From Clostridium amylolyticum (lineage in GTDB: Bacteria; Bacillota; Clostridia; Clostridiales; Clostridiaceae): a DNA stretch of 64,000 nt. A model generated the notes under the pieces. That model was not told the origin of the DNA, searched no databases, and saw nothing but the letters and a program-made list of their open reading frames with translations. Shown one piece after another: positions 51,196 through 58,712 of the stretch (its first letter is position 1; the number at the start of each line of letters is the position of its first letter). Location: the NCBI RefSeq assembly GCF_900142075.1, contig NZ_FQZO01000002.1:496001-560000 (forward strand), read 5' to 3'. The translations under genes and the position numbers were made by a program.

Positions 51196-51205
51196 TTATA
51201 TTATA
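51169..51205. promoter_or_regulatory. Perfect 17-bp inverted repeat over the DUF1858 promoter
   Basis: TATAATATAATTGATAT, CAA, ATATCAATTATATTATA. It covers the -35 and most of the spacer and also the end of the upstream GNAT gene. It may be an operator (the centre TTGATATTTGATATCAA resembles iron- or redox-regulator sites) or a terminator. Confidence 0.6.
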
Positions 51206-51695
51206 AAACTTTGTCATAGCAATAAAAGTCCTCTGGTCTTCTTGTAAAATGGATTACCCCTCTAAATTCATAGCCGGATTTTAAGAATAATCTTTGAGCT
51301 CCATTATTTTTTGTATAAGTATCAGTTCTTATATAGTTTATCCCAGTTTCTCTAGCTAAATCCTCTGCAAAGCCTAAAAGCTTATAGGCTATTCCCTTTC
51401 CTTGGCTATGAACCTTTACAGCTATTCTATGAATTACTAAGGCCTTTGCATTTATTCTCCAGGATACGTCACTATACTCTGGAGCTTCATCTTCATTTAT
51501 GCAAATAACCCCTAGAATATCATTTCCTTGGCAATAAACAAATAAAGTACCTTCTTTAATATCCTTTAAATAATCCTGAGCTTTAGGATAATCCTCACCC
51601 CATTGATCATTACCTAGCTCATTCATTTTAGCTACAGCACCTTGAACTATATTCATTATTTCTTCTATATCTTCAATAACAGCTTTACGAAACAT
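51201..51695 (-). CDS. GNAT-family N-acetyltransferase
   Basis: A 164-residue single-domain acetyltransferase. The acetyl-CoA motif A is IHRIAVKVHSQGKGIAYKLL, and the C-terminal NNGAQRLFLKSGYEFRGVIH with Tyr is conserved. Substrate unknown. The start has little RBS support (the sequence before ATG is AT-rich), because a repeat element abuts it at 51703. Its stop lies inside the palindrome at 51169-51205. Confidence 0.85.
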   Translation of the reverse strand: MFRKAVIEDIEEIMNIVQGAVAKMNELGNDQWGEDYPKAQDYLKDIKEGTLFVYCQGNDILGVICINEDEAPEYSDVSWRINAKALVIHRIAVKVHSQGKGIAYKLLGFAEDLARETGINYIRTDTYTKNNGAQRLFLKSGYEFRGVIHFTRRPEDFYCYDKVL

Positions 51696-51702
51696 GTTAG
51701 TT

Positions 51703-51924
51703 AATTTAGAATTGAAAATTTAGAATGCAGAATGAAGGTAAGAGTTATGGATAAAACTCACAGAGTTTTTTTAAAATTAGTTATAACTATTACTTATTAT
51801 TTATTCTTTTTACTTCTTACTTATTAACTATTACTTCTTGCTTGTTCTTCTTACTTCTTACTTATTCATATTGTGCTTTTATTCCATTCTAATTTTTTGA
51901 TTTTCAATTCTAAATATTCCCCCC
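51703..51924. repeat. MITE-like dispersed repeat, second full-length copy
   Basis: About 220 bases with inverted ends: AATTTAGAATTGAAAATTTA at left and TTGATTTTCAATTCTAAAT at right. It contains AACTCACAGAGTTTTTT as in the copy at 28344, but the interior is a degenerate tandem array of TTACTT, TTATTC and TTCTTA words (51783-51870). Confidence 0.6.
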
Positions 51925-52028
51925 TTTCATTTAATACTTGAAAATAATATTTTAATTATAAATCACTAAATTTCATTTATCAAATTTGTCACTCGTCAAG
52001 TGACTGGCACCATGGTATAAATTAACAA

Positions 52029-52112
52029 CTTATAATTTAGAATAAAGGTGTAAAATCACAGAGTTTCTTAGAATGTATAAAAAAAAAAGAAGCTTCAGAT
52101 GAAGCTTCTGGA
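52029..52112. repeat. MITE-like dispersed repeat, partial copy
   Basis: TAATTTAGAATAAAGG, ATCACAGAGTTTCTTAGAAT and the AGAAGCTTCAGATGAAGCT hairpin match the copies at 37865 and 28344. The hairpin (52088-52109, then nine T on minus) doubles as terminator of the lipoprotein gene. A GTCACTCGTCAAGTGAC hairpin lies before it at about 51989-52005. Confidence 0.55.
52080..52110 (-). terminator. Terminator of the lipoprotein gene
   Basis: AGAAGCTTC pairs with GAAGCTTCT around AGAT, followed on minus by a run of T residues. Confidence 0.85.
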
Positions 52113-52120
52113 ATTTGTTT

Positions 52121-52501
52121 CTACTCTACAAATCCATAGCCCAATAATTTATTACTGTCTATACTTAAATATACAATCATATTATTAGGAATTGAGTTGC
52201 TTTCAGTTGGAAAATCTACAAGATAGACTTCTTTCCCCATGTAAGATTTATCTGTAATATTTCCCATTCCTTCTCTTAAAGTTATTTTAGATAGTTTGCT
52301 ATCCTTCCAAGTTCTTGCAATTCTCTCCTTATCACCTGAAGTTAGTTGATTATATGCTAATTCTCTTATGTCTTGTTCCTTCACAGTGAAGTTTGCTTGC
52401 TCTTTATTACTTATGACATTTGTATTTTTTACAGCTGAGCAACCAGTAATTAATACCAAAGATATAACTAATGAAACTATAGGTAAAATTATATTCTTCA
52501 T
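52121..52501 (-). CDS. Small predicted lipoprotein
   Basis: A 126-residue protein starting MKNIILPIVSLVISLVLITG followed by Cys. The lipobox LITGC predicts lipid anchoring on the outer face of the membrane. The mature part has no domain I know (TLREGMGNITDKSYMGKEVY is the most ordered stretch). AGAGGTATGTCT points to the ATG at 52501. It follows the SdpI-like gene by 66 bases on the same strand. Confidence 0.75.
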   Translation of the reverse strand: MKNIILPIVSLVISLVLITGCSAVKNTNVISNKEQANFTVKEQDIRELAYNQLTSGDKERIARTWKDSKLSKITLREGMGNITDKSYMGKEVYLVDFPTESNSIPNNMIVYLSIDSNKLLGYGFVE

Positions 52502-52567
52502 AGACATACCTCTCACATCATATTACATATTGATACGATAGAATCTGTAAAAAAGTCATTTCTAGTT

Positions 52568-53158
52568 TTATGCTTTTATCTTTTTATAATAAAATATTAA
52601 TGAATATATACTTGGAATTATAATCCAAATTAAAATACAAGTAACTGATACTTTTTCAATATTAAAAAAGAATGAAGATGCAAACATTCCTATTGCAACA
52701 GGAAATGCTAAATAACCTAAAATCTTATGGGCTATTTTCCAGGTATCCTCATCTCTTATGGTCCAAGGAAGCCTTAATCCTAAATACCTGTTAAAGGGTA
52801 TTTTTGGCGAAAGGTTACCAAAAATCATAATAAATATTGAAACTACCCCAACAATTAATATTTCATGTGTTTTAGAGTTAAGTAAATTTTCAATTGGTGA
52901 TAACATGGCAAATATAAAAAAAGTAGTAACAAAAAATATAGCAAATCTATTTAAAAATCTCATAGTTTTAATCTTAGGGTTACTTTCTGATAGCTTGGCT
53001 ATTTTTGGTGCTTGTATATCAAATACAACCAATGAAACAATAATCAATGCACCAACTACAGAAACCATTAAATTGCTCTCAGAAATAAAAAAACCTGCAG
53101 CTAATATCAATAGTGAAGTAATTAAAAATAATGCTCTTGTAAAATCGATATTTTTCAT
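52568..53158 (-). CDS. SdpI-family immunity-like membrane protein
   Basis: A 196-residue membrane protein with six TM segments and the SdpI signature GNLSPKIPFNRYLGLRLPWT followed by IRDEDTWKIAHKILG. In B. subtilis SdpI protects against the cannibalism toxin SdpC and sequesters the repressor SdpR. AGAGGAGAGATTGCT points to the ATG at 53158, just after the sdpR-like stop. No sdpABC toxin genes are in this window, so this is an orphan immunity/signalling pair. Confidence 0.85.
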   Translation of the reverse strand: MKNIDFTRALFLITSLLILAAGFFISESNLMVSVVGALIIVSLVVFDIQAPKIAKLSESNPKIKTMRFLNRFAIFFVTTFFIFAMLSPIENLLNSKTHEILIVGVVSIFIMIFGNLSPKIPFNRYLGLRLPWTIRDEDTWKIAHKILGYLAFPVAIGMFASSFFFNIEKVSVTCILIWIIIPSIYSLIFYYKKIKA

Positions 53159-53174
53159 AGCAATCTCTCCTCTT

Positions 53175-53432
53175 TTATTTTGTGAATATTTCCAGAAAAC
53201 CTCCAAGAACTTCTTGAATTATTGAAGTATTAATTGAATAAATTACAAATTGACCTTTTTTTTCAGAGCTTATTAATTCTGCCTCCCTCAAAATTTCTAA
53301 ATGTTTAGATATAGATGGTTTAGACATATTAAAATGGTCAGATATTTCACCTGCACTCATATCTCTTTTATTAAGCATCTTCAATATTTCTCTTCTTGTT
53401 TCATCCCCTAAAGCCTTAAATGCTTTACTCAT
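53175..53432 (-). CDS. ArsR-family repressor, SdpR-like
   Basis: An 85-residue winged-helix repressor: MSKAFKALGDETRREILKML, DMSAGEISDHFNMSKPSISK (recognition helix), HLEILREAELISSEKKGQFV. It has no metal-binding Cys, and this wording is typical of SdpR autorepressors paired with sdpI. AAAGGAGTCATCAT points to the ATG at 53432. It stands 16 bases before the SdpI-like gene and behind a 42-base perfect palindrome. Confidence 0.9.
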   Translation of the reverse strand: MSKAFKALGDETRREILKMLNKRDMSAGEISDHFNMSKPSISKHLEILREAELISSEKKGQFVIYSINTSIIQEVLGGFLEIFTK

Positions 53433-53450
53433 ATGATGACTCCTTTCCAT

Positions 53451-53492
53451 ATAGTATAGATATTTAGTTAATTAACTAAATATCTATACTAT
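53451..53492. promoter_or_regulatory. 42-base perfect palindrome, SdpR-type operator
   Basis: ATAGTATAGATATTTAGTTA and its exact complement meet at 53471/53472 with no loop. It lies directly after the -10 box of the sdpRI-like operon, where a dimeric or tetrameric ArsR repressor would block transcription. Confidence 0.8.
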
Positions 53493-53493
53493 A

Positions 53494-53521
53494 ATTATAT
53501 TTCATTTTTATAAAAATGCAA
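53494..53521 (-). promoter_or_regulatory. Promoter of the sdpRI-like operon
   Basis: On minus: TTGCAT (53516-53521), 16-base spacer, TATAAT (53494-53499). Confidence 0.7.
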
Positions 53522-53607
53522 GCGCTTTTATAGTCTAATTATGCTATTATAAATATTTTTTTATTTGAATTTTATCTTAAAATAACTCTCATATTTAAGT
53601 TTAATTA

Positions 53608-53635
53608 ATTAAAAAAGGAAGCCCCCACGGCTTCC
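53608..53635 (-). terminator. Second (distal) terminator after purA
   Basis: On minus GGAAGCC, GTGGG, GGCTTCC followed by TTTTTT. A weaker AAAAAACTC/GAGTTTTTT hairpin lies at 53653-53675. Confidence 0.75.
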
Positions 53636-53639
53636 CAAT

Positions 53640-53790
53640 CTCCTCCAAGTTTAAAAAAACTCAAAGAGTTTTTTTAATGTAAATAAGAAAAGGCTTCCTT
53701 AGAAGCCCTTTTTATAACTAAATTCTGAAGTTTTTCTGACACTTTTTCAGAAAAACTATCCTTCATTCTACATTTTAAATTCTAAATTGT
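53640..53790. repeat. MITE-like dispersed repeat, partial copy behind purA
   Basis: AGTTTTTCTGACACTTTTTC, AGAAAAACTATCCTTCATTC and AAATTCTAAATT match the right end of the copy at 28344. Its end runs into the last codons of purA. Confidence 0.55.
53688..53712 (-). terminator. First terminator after purA
   Basis: GGCTTC pairs with GAAGCC, flanked by A and T runs on both strands. Confidence 0.7.
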
Positions 53791-55068
53791 TCCCACTCTT
53801 ATTGTTTGATCTCTCTTTGGTCCTACGGAAACTATAGCTACTTTTGTTCCAGTAAATTCTTCTATTTTCTTTAGATATATCTTAGCGTTTTCTGGTAGTT
53901 CTTCGTAGCTTCTTGCTTCTTCTATTTCTTCTCCCCAACCCTGAAATTCTTCATATATAGGCTCGCATTTTGCTAGGTCTTCAAGGCTTGCTGGAAAGTA
54001 GTCTATTACTTTGCCGTCAAATTTATAGCCTGTGCACACTTTTATTTTTTCTAACCCTGCTAAGGTATCAATTTTAGTTACAGCAAAGCTTGTTAACCCT
54101 GAAACCCTAGTAGTGGTTTTAAGTATTACCAAATCTAGCCATCCGCATCTTCTAGATCTTCCTGTGGTTACACCATATTCATGACCTTTTTCTCTAATCC
54201 AGTCACCAGTTTCATCGTTAAGCTCTGTAGGGAATGGTCCTTTACCTACTCTTGTAGTATAGGCTTTTGCTATTCCTATAGCTTTAGATATCATGGTTGG
54301 CCCTATACCTGTTCCGCTGCTAACTCCACCTGCTGTAGTGTTAGAGGAGGTAACATAGGGGTAAGTACCATAGTCTATATCAAGAAGCATGCCTTGAGCA
54401 CCTTCAAATAAAACGCTGTTATCCTTCTTTATTTCATCATATATTACCACGGAGGTATCTTTAACAAAAGGTCTCATCCTATCTGCATATTCCATATAAG
54501 TATTGAATATTTCATCAAAGTTAAGTGCTTCTCCTCCTAGTACCTTGGTTATATAATCATTTTTCATATTAATATTTTCTTTTAATTTTTCTTCAAAAAC
54601 TTCCTTATGCATCAAATCACAAACTCTAATACCGCTTCTCTCAAATTTATCTGTATAGCAAGGCCCTATTCCTTTTCCGGTAGTTCCAATGTCATTTTTT
54701 CCTCTAGCTTTTTCTTTAAGGGAGTCTAATATTTTATGATAAGGCATTATAAGGTGTGCTCTATCACTAATGGCAAGCTTATCTGGAGTAACCTTTGTTC
54801 CAAGGCCCTCAAGGTAATCTATTTCCTGAAATAAAGCCTGTGGATCCACTACCACGCCGTTACCTATTATGTTAATCTTGTCATCATATAATATTCCTGA
54901 AGGAATAAGATGAAGCTTATATTGCTTATCTCCTACTTCTACAGTATGTCCTGCGTTATTTCCTCCTTGAAATCTAACCACCACCTTAGCATCTTCAGCT
55001 AAGTAGTCCGTCATCTTTCCTTTCCCTTCGTCTCCCCATTGAGCGCCTAAAATTATAAATGCTGACAT
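53782..55068 (-). CDS. purA: Adenylosuccinate synthetase
   Basis: Joins IMP and aspartate with GTP in AMP synthesis; 428 residues, the usual length. It has ILGAQWGDEGKGKMTDYLAE at the N-terminus, the GNNAGHTV loop, the TTGKGIGPCYTDKFERSGIR block, FEGAQGMLLDIDYGTYPYVT and GWLDLVILK. RBS AAGGAGGAAAAGTT. Single gene, with a PurR-type control region about 340 bases upstream and a leader with a small Cys-rich frame. Confidence 0.97.
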   Translation of the reverse strand: MSAFIILGAQWGDEGKGKMTDYLAEDAKVVVRFQGGNNAGHTVEVGDKQYKLHLIPSGILYDDKINIIGNGVVVDPQALFQEIDYLEGLGTKVTPDKLAISDRAHLIMPYHKILDSLKEKARGKNDIGTTGKGIGPCYTDKFERSGIRVCDLMHKEVFEEKLKENINMKNDYITKVLGGEALNFDEIFNTYMEYADRMRPFVKDTSVVIYDEIKKDNSVLFEGAQGMLLDIDYGTYPYVTSSNTTAGGVSSGTGIGPTMISKAIGIAKAYTTRVGKGPFPTELNDETGDWIREKGHEYGVTTGRSRRCGWLDLVILKTTTRVSGLTSFAVTKIDTLAGLEKIKVCTGYKFDGKVIDYFPASLEDLAKCEPIYEEFQGWGEEIEEARSYEELPENAKIYLKKIEEFTGTKVAIVSVGPKRDQTIRVGTI

Positions 55069-55168
55069 AACTTTTCCTCCTTTAGTTCATGATTAATTCA
55101 TGAGAACAGAATTTTGCTATTTCTATGATAATTTCTTTTCATGAGATATCTTGTAGAGTTATTAGCTG

Positions 55169-55294
55169 TTACTGAAGTTTACATAAGGCGAACATTCCAC
55201 ATATTTTCTCACAATTATAGCCGGACTTTTTTACATTTTTAAACTTGGAACTTTGTCCACTATTACAACCTCTACATACATGTTTTACTTCCAT
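55169..55294 (-). CDS. Possible small Cys-rich ORF in the purA leader
   Basis: A 41-residue frame MEVKHVCRGCNSGQSSKFKN, then VKKSGYNCEKICGMFALCKL. Five Cys arranged CxxC and CxxxC-x5-C suggest a zinc fold. The RBS is poor (TTAAG). The frame lies in the purA transcript, 100 bases before purA. It could be a real micropeptide, a leader, or chance. Confidence 0.35.
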   Translation of the reverse strand: MEVKHVCRGCNSGQSSKFKNVKKSGYNCEKICGMFALCKLQ

Positions 55295-55378
55295 AGCTTA
55301 ACAGCTATAATACAAGTATTGGAGAAGAAACCATAATAATGAAATTAAGTTTATTTTTCATGAATATCGTCCCATAAC

Positions 55379-55407
55379 ATACTATCAAAGTATGTTTTTC
55401 CAGTCAA
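55379..55407 (-). promoter_or_regulatory. Promoter of purA
   Basis: On minus: TTGACT (55402-55407), 17-base spacer, TAGTAT (55379-55384). The leader would be about 300 bases long. Confidence 0.7.
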
Positions 55408-55411
55408 TATA

Positions 55412-55455
55412 AAGTGCGAACAATTATAAAAATAATATTATTATAGTTCGAATTA
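55412..55455. promoter_or_regulatory. Inverted pair of PurBoxes (PurR sites)
   Basis: AAGTGCGAACAAT (55412-55424) and the inverse of ATAGTTCGAATTA (55443-55455) are two CGAAC-centred boxes in opposite orientation, 18 bases apart, just upstream of the -35. This is the layout of B. subtilis PurR operators. Confidence 0.7.
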
Positions 55456-55571
55456 AGGTAATGCTTACAATTTTTTCATGCTTTATTAAATATAACTATT
55501 ATAATTTCCTTACATCATATGTATAATTAAAATAGATGTCTTTTTCAGTAAATTTAGCGAGGTGCATTTTG

Positions 55572-56411
55572 ATGAAAAACTTTTTTAAATCTCTCCTCTT
55601 ATCTTTAACATATTTTGCAATCTATTTTGCTAGCCAATTTTTAGTGATAATAATTGCTAGTATTTACTTAGCTATAAATTCTGCCCTACAGTTAGGTGGA
55701 CTTAGCCAAAATAACATTGAAAAAATCATTATGAGCCAAATGGGGATTATATTAATAATAAGTTCAGCCATTTCTTTACTTATGTACATCCTAATATTCA
55801 AAATTCGTGATAAAAGCTTTATGAAGAACTTAAGCTTTAAGAAGATTCCAGTTAAGTATGCTTTATTTTTATCACTATTTTCTATTTGTATATCATTATT
55901 TACAATAAGCCTTGTAAATATACTTACCCCAGTATTCCCTGATTATTCTAAAGTATCTCAAGATATGGTTGCAGGCATGAATAGTATATTAGGAATTCTA
56001 GCTGTGGTACTATTTGCTCCTATCTTTGAAGAAATACTTTTTAGGGGCCTTATATTTAAAGAGCTATATAAAAGTTCACCTCTGTGGTTAGCTTTAATAC
56101 TTCAAGCCATAATATTTGGTGTTGCCCATGGAAATAAGCTTCAATTTATATATACCTTTATATTAGGACTAGCTTTAGCCTTAACGTACCATTGGACCAA
56201 ATCCATCATTACCCCTATTATTTTGCACTGCACTTATAATATTTTAGGTACATTACTAGTTCCCTTGCTAGTTTATTACACGCAAAACTTAATATATGTA
56301 TATATGATATTAGGAGGTATTGGAAGCATTATCCTCATGATGCATCTATATAAGATTAGACCTAATAACTCTTCTGAACCCTCCATAAGTAGTATCAATA
56401 ATGAAGGATAA
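55572..56411 (+). CDS. CPBP-family intramembrane metalloprotease
   Basis: A 279-residue membrane protein with eight TM segments. The CPBP (Abi/CAAX protease-like) motifs are EEILFRGLIFKELYK, FGVAHGNKLQFIY and HCTYNILG, with Glu and His metal ligands. Family members cleave prenylated proteins or give bacteriocin immunity in Firmicutes. GAGGTGCATTTTG points to the ATG at 55572 (the frame opens at 55536). No bacteriocin gene is adjacent. Confidence 0.88.
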   Translation: MKNFFKSLLLSLTYFAIYFASQFLVIIIASIYLAINSALQLGGLSQNNIEKIIMSQMGIILIISSAISLLMYILIFKIRDKSFMKNLSFKKIPVKYALFLSLFSICISLFTISLVNILTPVFPDYSKVSQDMVAGMNSILGILAVVLFAPIFEEILFRGLIFKELYKSSPLWLALILQAIIFGVAHGNKLQFIYTFILGLALALTYHWTKSIITPIILHCTYNILGTLLVPLLVYYTQNLIYVYMILGGIGSIILMMHLYKIRPNNSSEPSISSINNEG

Positions 56412-56520
56412 TAAATAATATATAAAGATACGGTTTTCATCACACTATGATGGATACAATTTATATAGCAAGAATATATTGCATAATTAATTTAATAATA
56501 TTTGAAAGTAGTGGCATTCT

Positions 56521-56937
56521 ATGAACTATAAAAAGATTATATTTTCTATTCTGTTTTTATTAATTTCTCTCATAAGTTTTATAATTCTAACTAACTGCAA
56601 AAGCAGTCAAAATTCTAATTCAAGTTCAGATGAAAAAATCATTAAAGAATTTAGATCACATCAAAAATACTCCTCATCAGAATTAAAAGCTATTGAAATA
56701 AAGTATTTAGGAAAGGTAGATAACTACAAAATTTACTATGTATCATACAAAGAACAAGTTAGTGCAAATGAAAAACCTTTTATAAAAGATAATTATATTT
56801 TTCCTATAGCTGCACAAACAAGAATAGTAGGTATTAAAGAAAAGGAATTATATACTCTTGGTAACATGTTATATGAAACTCAAATTAATGTTCAACAACT
56901 CTATAACCTTGTGCTTAAAGTAGATAATTATAAATAA
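56521..56937 (+). CDS. Hypothetical membrane-anchored or lipoprotein-like protein
   Basis: A 138-residue protein with an N-terminal hydrophobic stretch (MNYKKIIFSILFLLISLISF) and a lipobox-like LTNC at residues 23-26; Asn before Cys is unusual but tolerated. The external part has no domain I recognise. The RBS is weak. It lies 109 bases after the CPBP gene. Confidence 0.6.
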   Translation: MNYKKIIFSILFLLISLISFIILTNCKSSQNSNSSSDEKIIKEFRSHQKYSSSELKAIEIKYLGKVDNYKIYYVSYKEQVSANEKPFIKDNYIFPIAAQTRIVGIKEKELYTLGNMLYETQINVQQLYNLVLKVDNYK

Positions 56938-57058
56938 AGATATATTAAAAGTGCCTTTGTCGAATTATGTCTATAAAATTTATTGAAATACCCCTTCAAA
57001 AACGTTTACAATATATCGTTGATTCCATATAATTGTAATTAGGAGAATATTTAAAACT

Positions 57059-57230
57059 CATAAATAGAGGCGCGGATAAATAGTGTAGTACAGGGATGTT
57101 AAGGAGAAGAACCTTCAATGCCCTGTATAAAGGGTTTGTCTGCCGAAAGATATGATGTGTTCTTGCGTCCTATCTTGGAAATAAAGTATACAGCTTTATT
57201 TTTGCCGTATTTTACGGAGCGCTATTTATG
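57059..57230 (+). ncRNA. Lysine riboswitch aptamer (L box)
   Basis: P1 is a perfect 9-bp stem, CATAAATAG (57059-57067) with CTATTTATG (57222-57230). The core motifs follow the L-box order: AGAGGCGCGG, AAGGAGAAGAACCTT, CTGCCGAAAGATA with TATCTTGG (P3), AAATAAAG..CTTTATTT (P4), then GCCGTATTTTACGGAGCGCT (P5). It senses lysine and precedes a lysine-degrading operon. Confidence 0.88.
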
Positions 57231-57231
57231 T

Positions 57232-57284
57232 AATGAAAAATTTTTCATTGCATGGATAGCACACAATAATAAATTGGTTATCCA
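57232..57284 (+). promoter_or_regulatory. Riboswitch expression platform hairpins
   Basis: AATGAAAAA/TTTTTCATT (57232-57249) directly abuts P1, and TGGATA/TATCCA (57253-57284) leads into the terminator. One of these may act as an antiterminator; the pairing choice cannot be settled by eye. Confidence 0.5.
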
Positions 57285-57317
57285 GGCACTGAAATTTTCA
57301 GTGTCTTTTCTTTTCTC
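57285..57317 (+). terminator. Riboswitch terminator before the lysine operon
   Basis: GGCACTGA pairs with TCAGTGTC, followed by TTTTCTTTT. It lies between aptamer and first gene, as expected for transcriptional control. Confidence 0.8.
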
Positions 57318-57427
57318 TAATTTAATCTGTTAAAGCTCTACAGTTCAACCGATAAGCTATTTTTTCAATACAAAAGCCCCACTATTTGTTAATTTTTTCA
57401 CAATATTTTTAAAAGGAGGTTTATATT

Positions 57428-57817
57428 ATGAACACCGTAATAAGATTAAGAATGAGCCTTCAAGATGCTCATTATGGAGGAAATCTTGTAGATGGAGCCC
57501 GTATACTTCAGCTTTTTGGAGACGTAGCCACAGAACTTCTCATAAGAAACGATGGAGATGAGGGATTATTTAAAGCCTATGATAGTATCGAATTTATGGC
57601 TCCTGTATATGCAGGTGATTTTATTGAAGCTACTGGAGAGATGGTTTCTTCAGGTAAGTCTTCAAGAAAAATGGTATTTGAAGCCAGAAAAGTAATAATT
57701 CCAAGAACAGACATTAATGATTCTGCAGCAGACTTTTTACAAGAGCCCATAGTGATATGCAGAGCTAGTGGTACTTGTGTAGTACCCGTTACCAAGCAAA
57801 GAAAAAAGGAGGATTGA
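57428..57817 (+). CDS. kal: 3-aminobutyryl-CoA ammonia-lyase
   Basis: Removes ammonia from L-3-aminobutyryl-CoA to crotonyl-CoA in lysine fermentation. A single hotdog domain of 129 residues: RMSLQDAHYGGNLVDGARIL, LFGDVATELLIRNDGDEG, FMAPVYAGDFIEATGEMV. These are diagnostic of Kal. RBS AAAAGGAGGTTTATATT. First gene after the riboswitch. It lies 5 bases before kce. Confidence 0.9.
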   Translation: MNTVIRLRMSLQDAHYGGNLVDGARILQLFGDVATELLIRNDGDEGLFKAYDSIEFMAPVYAGDFIEATGEMVSSGKSSRKMVFEARKVIIPRTDINDSAADFLQEPIVICRASGTCVVPVTKQRKKED

Positions 57818-57822
57818 TATCT

Positions 57823-58641
57823 TTGGAAAAACTTATAATAACAGCAGCTATATGCGGTGCTGAAGTTACAAAAGAACATAACCCCAGCGTTCCTTATACT
57901 GTAGAGGAAATTGCAAATGAAGCCTATGCTGCTTATAAGGCGGGAGCCAGCATAATACATCTTCATGTAAGAGAAGATGATGGAACACCCACTCAGAGCA
58001 AAGAAAGATTTAAGCTTTGCATAGATGCCATTAAAGAAAAGTGTCCTGATGCTATAATACAGCCTTCTACCGGGGGAGCTGTAGGTATGACTAATGACGA
58101 AAGATTACAGCCTATAGAGCTTTTACCTGAAATGGCTACCTTAGACTGTGGTACCTGCAACTTTGGCGGGGATGATGTGTTTGTTAATACAGAAAACACC
58201 ATTAAGTATTTTGGCAGCAGAATGATAGAACTAAATATAAAGCCTGAAATAGAAGTCTTTGACAAAGGAATGATAGATATGGCCTTAAGGCTTCAGAAAA
58301 AGGGCTATATAAAAACTCCTATGCATTTTAACTTTGTTATGGGAGTAAATGGAGGCATATCTGCCACTCCAAGAGACTTAATATTTATGGCAGGAAGTAT
58401 ACCTGAAGGTTCTACCTTTACTGTATCTGGTATTGGAAAGAGTCAATTTAATATGGCTACTATGTCCATAATAATGGGTGGACATGTAAGGGTTGGCTAT
58501 GAAGATAATGTTTATCTTTCTAAAGGTATACTAGCAAATTCTAATGGTGAAATGGTAGAAAAAGTGGTAAGAATAGCTAAAGAATTAGGAAGAGAAATTG
58601 CCACACCAGAAGAAGCTAGAATAATCTTAGGATTAAAGTAG
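57823..58641 (+). CDS. kce: 3-keto-5-aminohexanoate cleavage enzyme
   Basis: Zinc-dependent BKACE enzyme that splits 3-keto-5-aminohexanoate with acetyl-CoA into acetoacetate and 3-aminobutyryl-CoA. 272 residues from a TTG at 57823 preceded by AAAGGAGG at 10 bases; no ATG start is available without overlapping kal. Zinc ligands lie in SIIHLHVREDDG, and STGGAVGMTNDERLQPIELL and LDCGTCNFGGDDVFVNTEN match the family. Downstream kdd begins after 71 bases. Confidence 0.92.
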   Translation: MEKLIITAAICGAEVTKEHNPSVPYTVEEIANEAYAAYKAGASIIHLHVREDDGTPTQSKERFKLCIDAIKEKCPDAIIQPSTGGAVGMTNDERLQPIELLPEMATLDCGTCNFGGDDVFVNTENTIKYFGSRMIELNIKPEIEVFDKGMIDMALRLQKKGYIKTPMHFNFVMGVNGGISATPRDLIFMAGSIPEGSTFTVSGIGKSQFNMATMSIIMGGHVRVGYEDNVYLSKGILANSNGEMVEKVVRIAKELGREIATPEEARIILGLK

Positions 58642-58712
58642 ATTTTTTTAAAATTAATTATCTGAATATTGTCTATATAAAAATAATTTCAAACATTAAG
58701 GGGGAATAAATT

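Noticed and set aside
51783..51870. CRISPR-like array
   Set aside because: The TTACTT/TTCTTA words repeat irregularly at 5-15 base intervals without spacers of constant length; it is low-complexity DNA inside a dispersed repeat.
55069..55378. Purine or other known riboswitch in the purA leader
   Set aside because: No three-way junction with the conserved loop sequences could be seen, so only the PurR sites and the micro-ORF are reported.
56425..56450. Further rlmH-end core near GATACGG
   Set aside because: Only seven bases agree and the following sequence does not encode PYHK-stop on either strand.
57118..57333. A 71-codon + strand frame before the lysine operon
   Set aside because: It lies inside the riboswitch aptamer, its platform and terminator, has no proper ribosome binding site, and its peptide resembles nothing.
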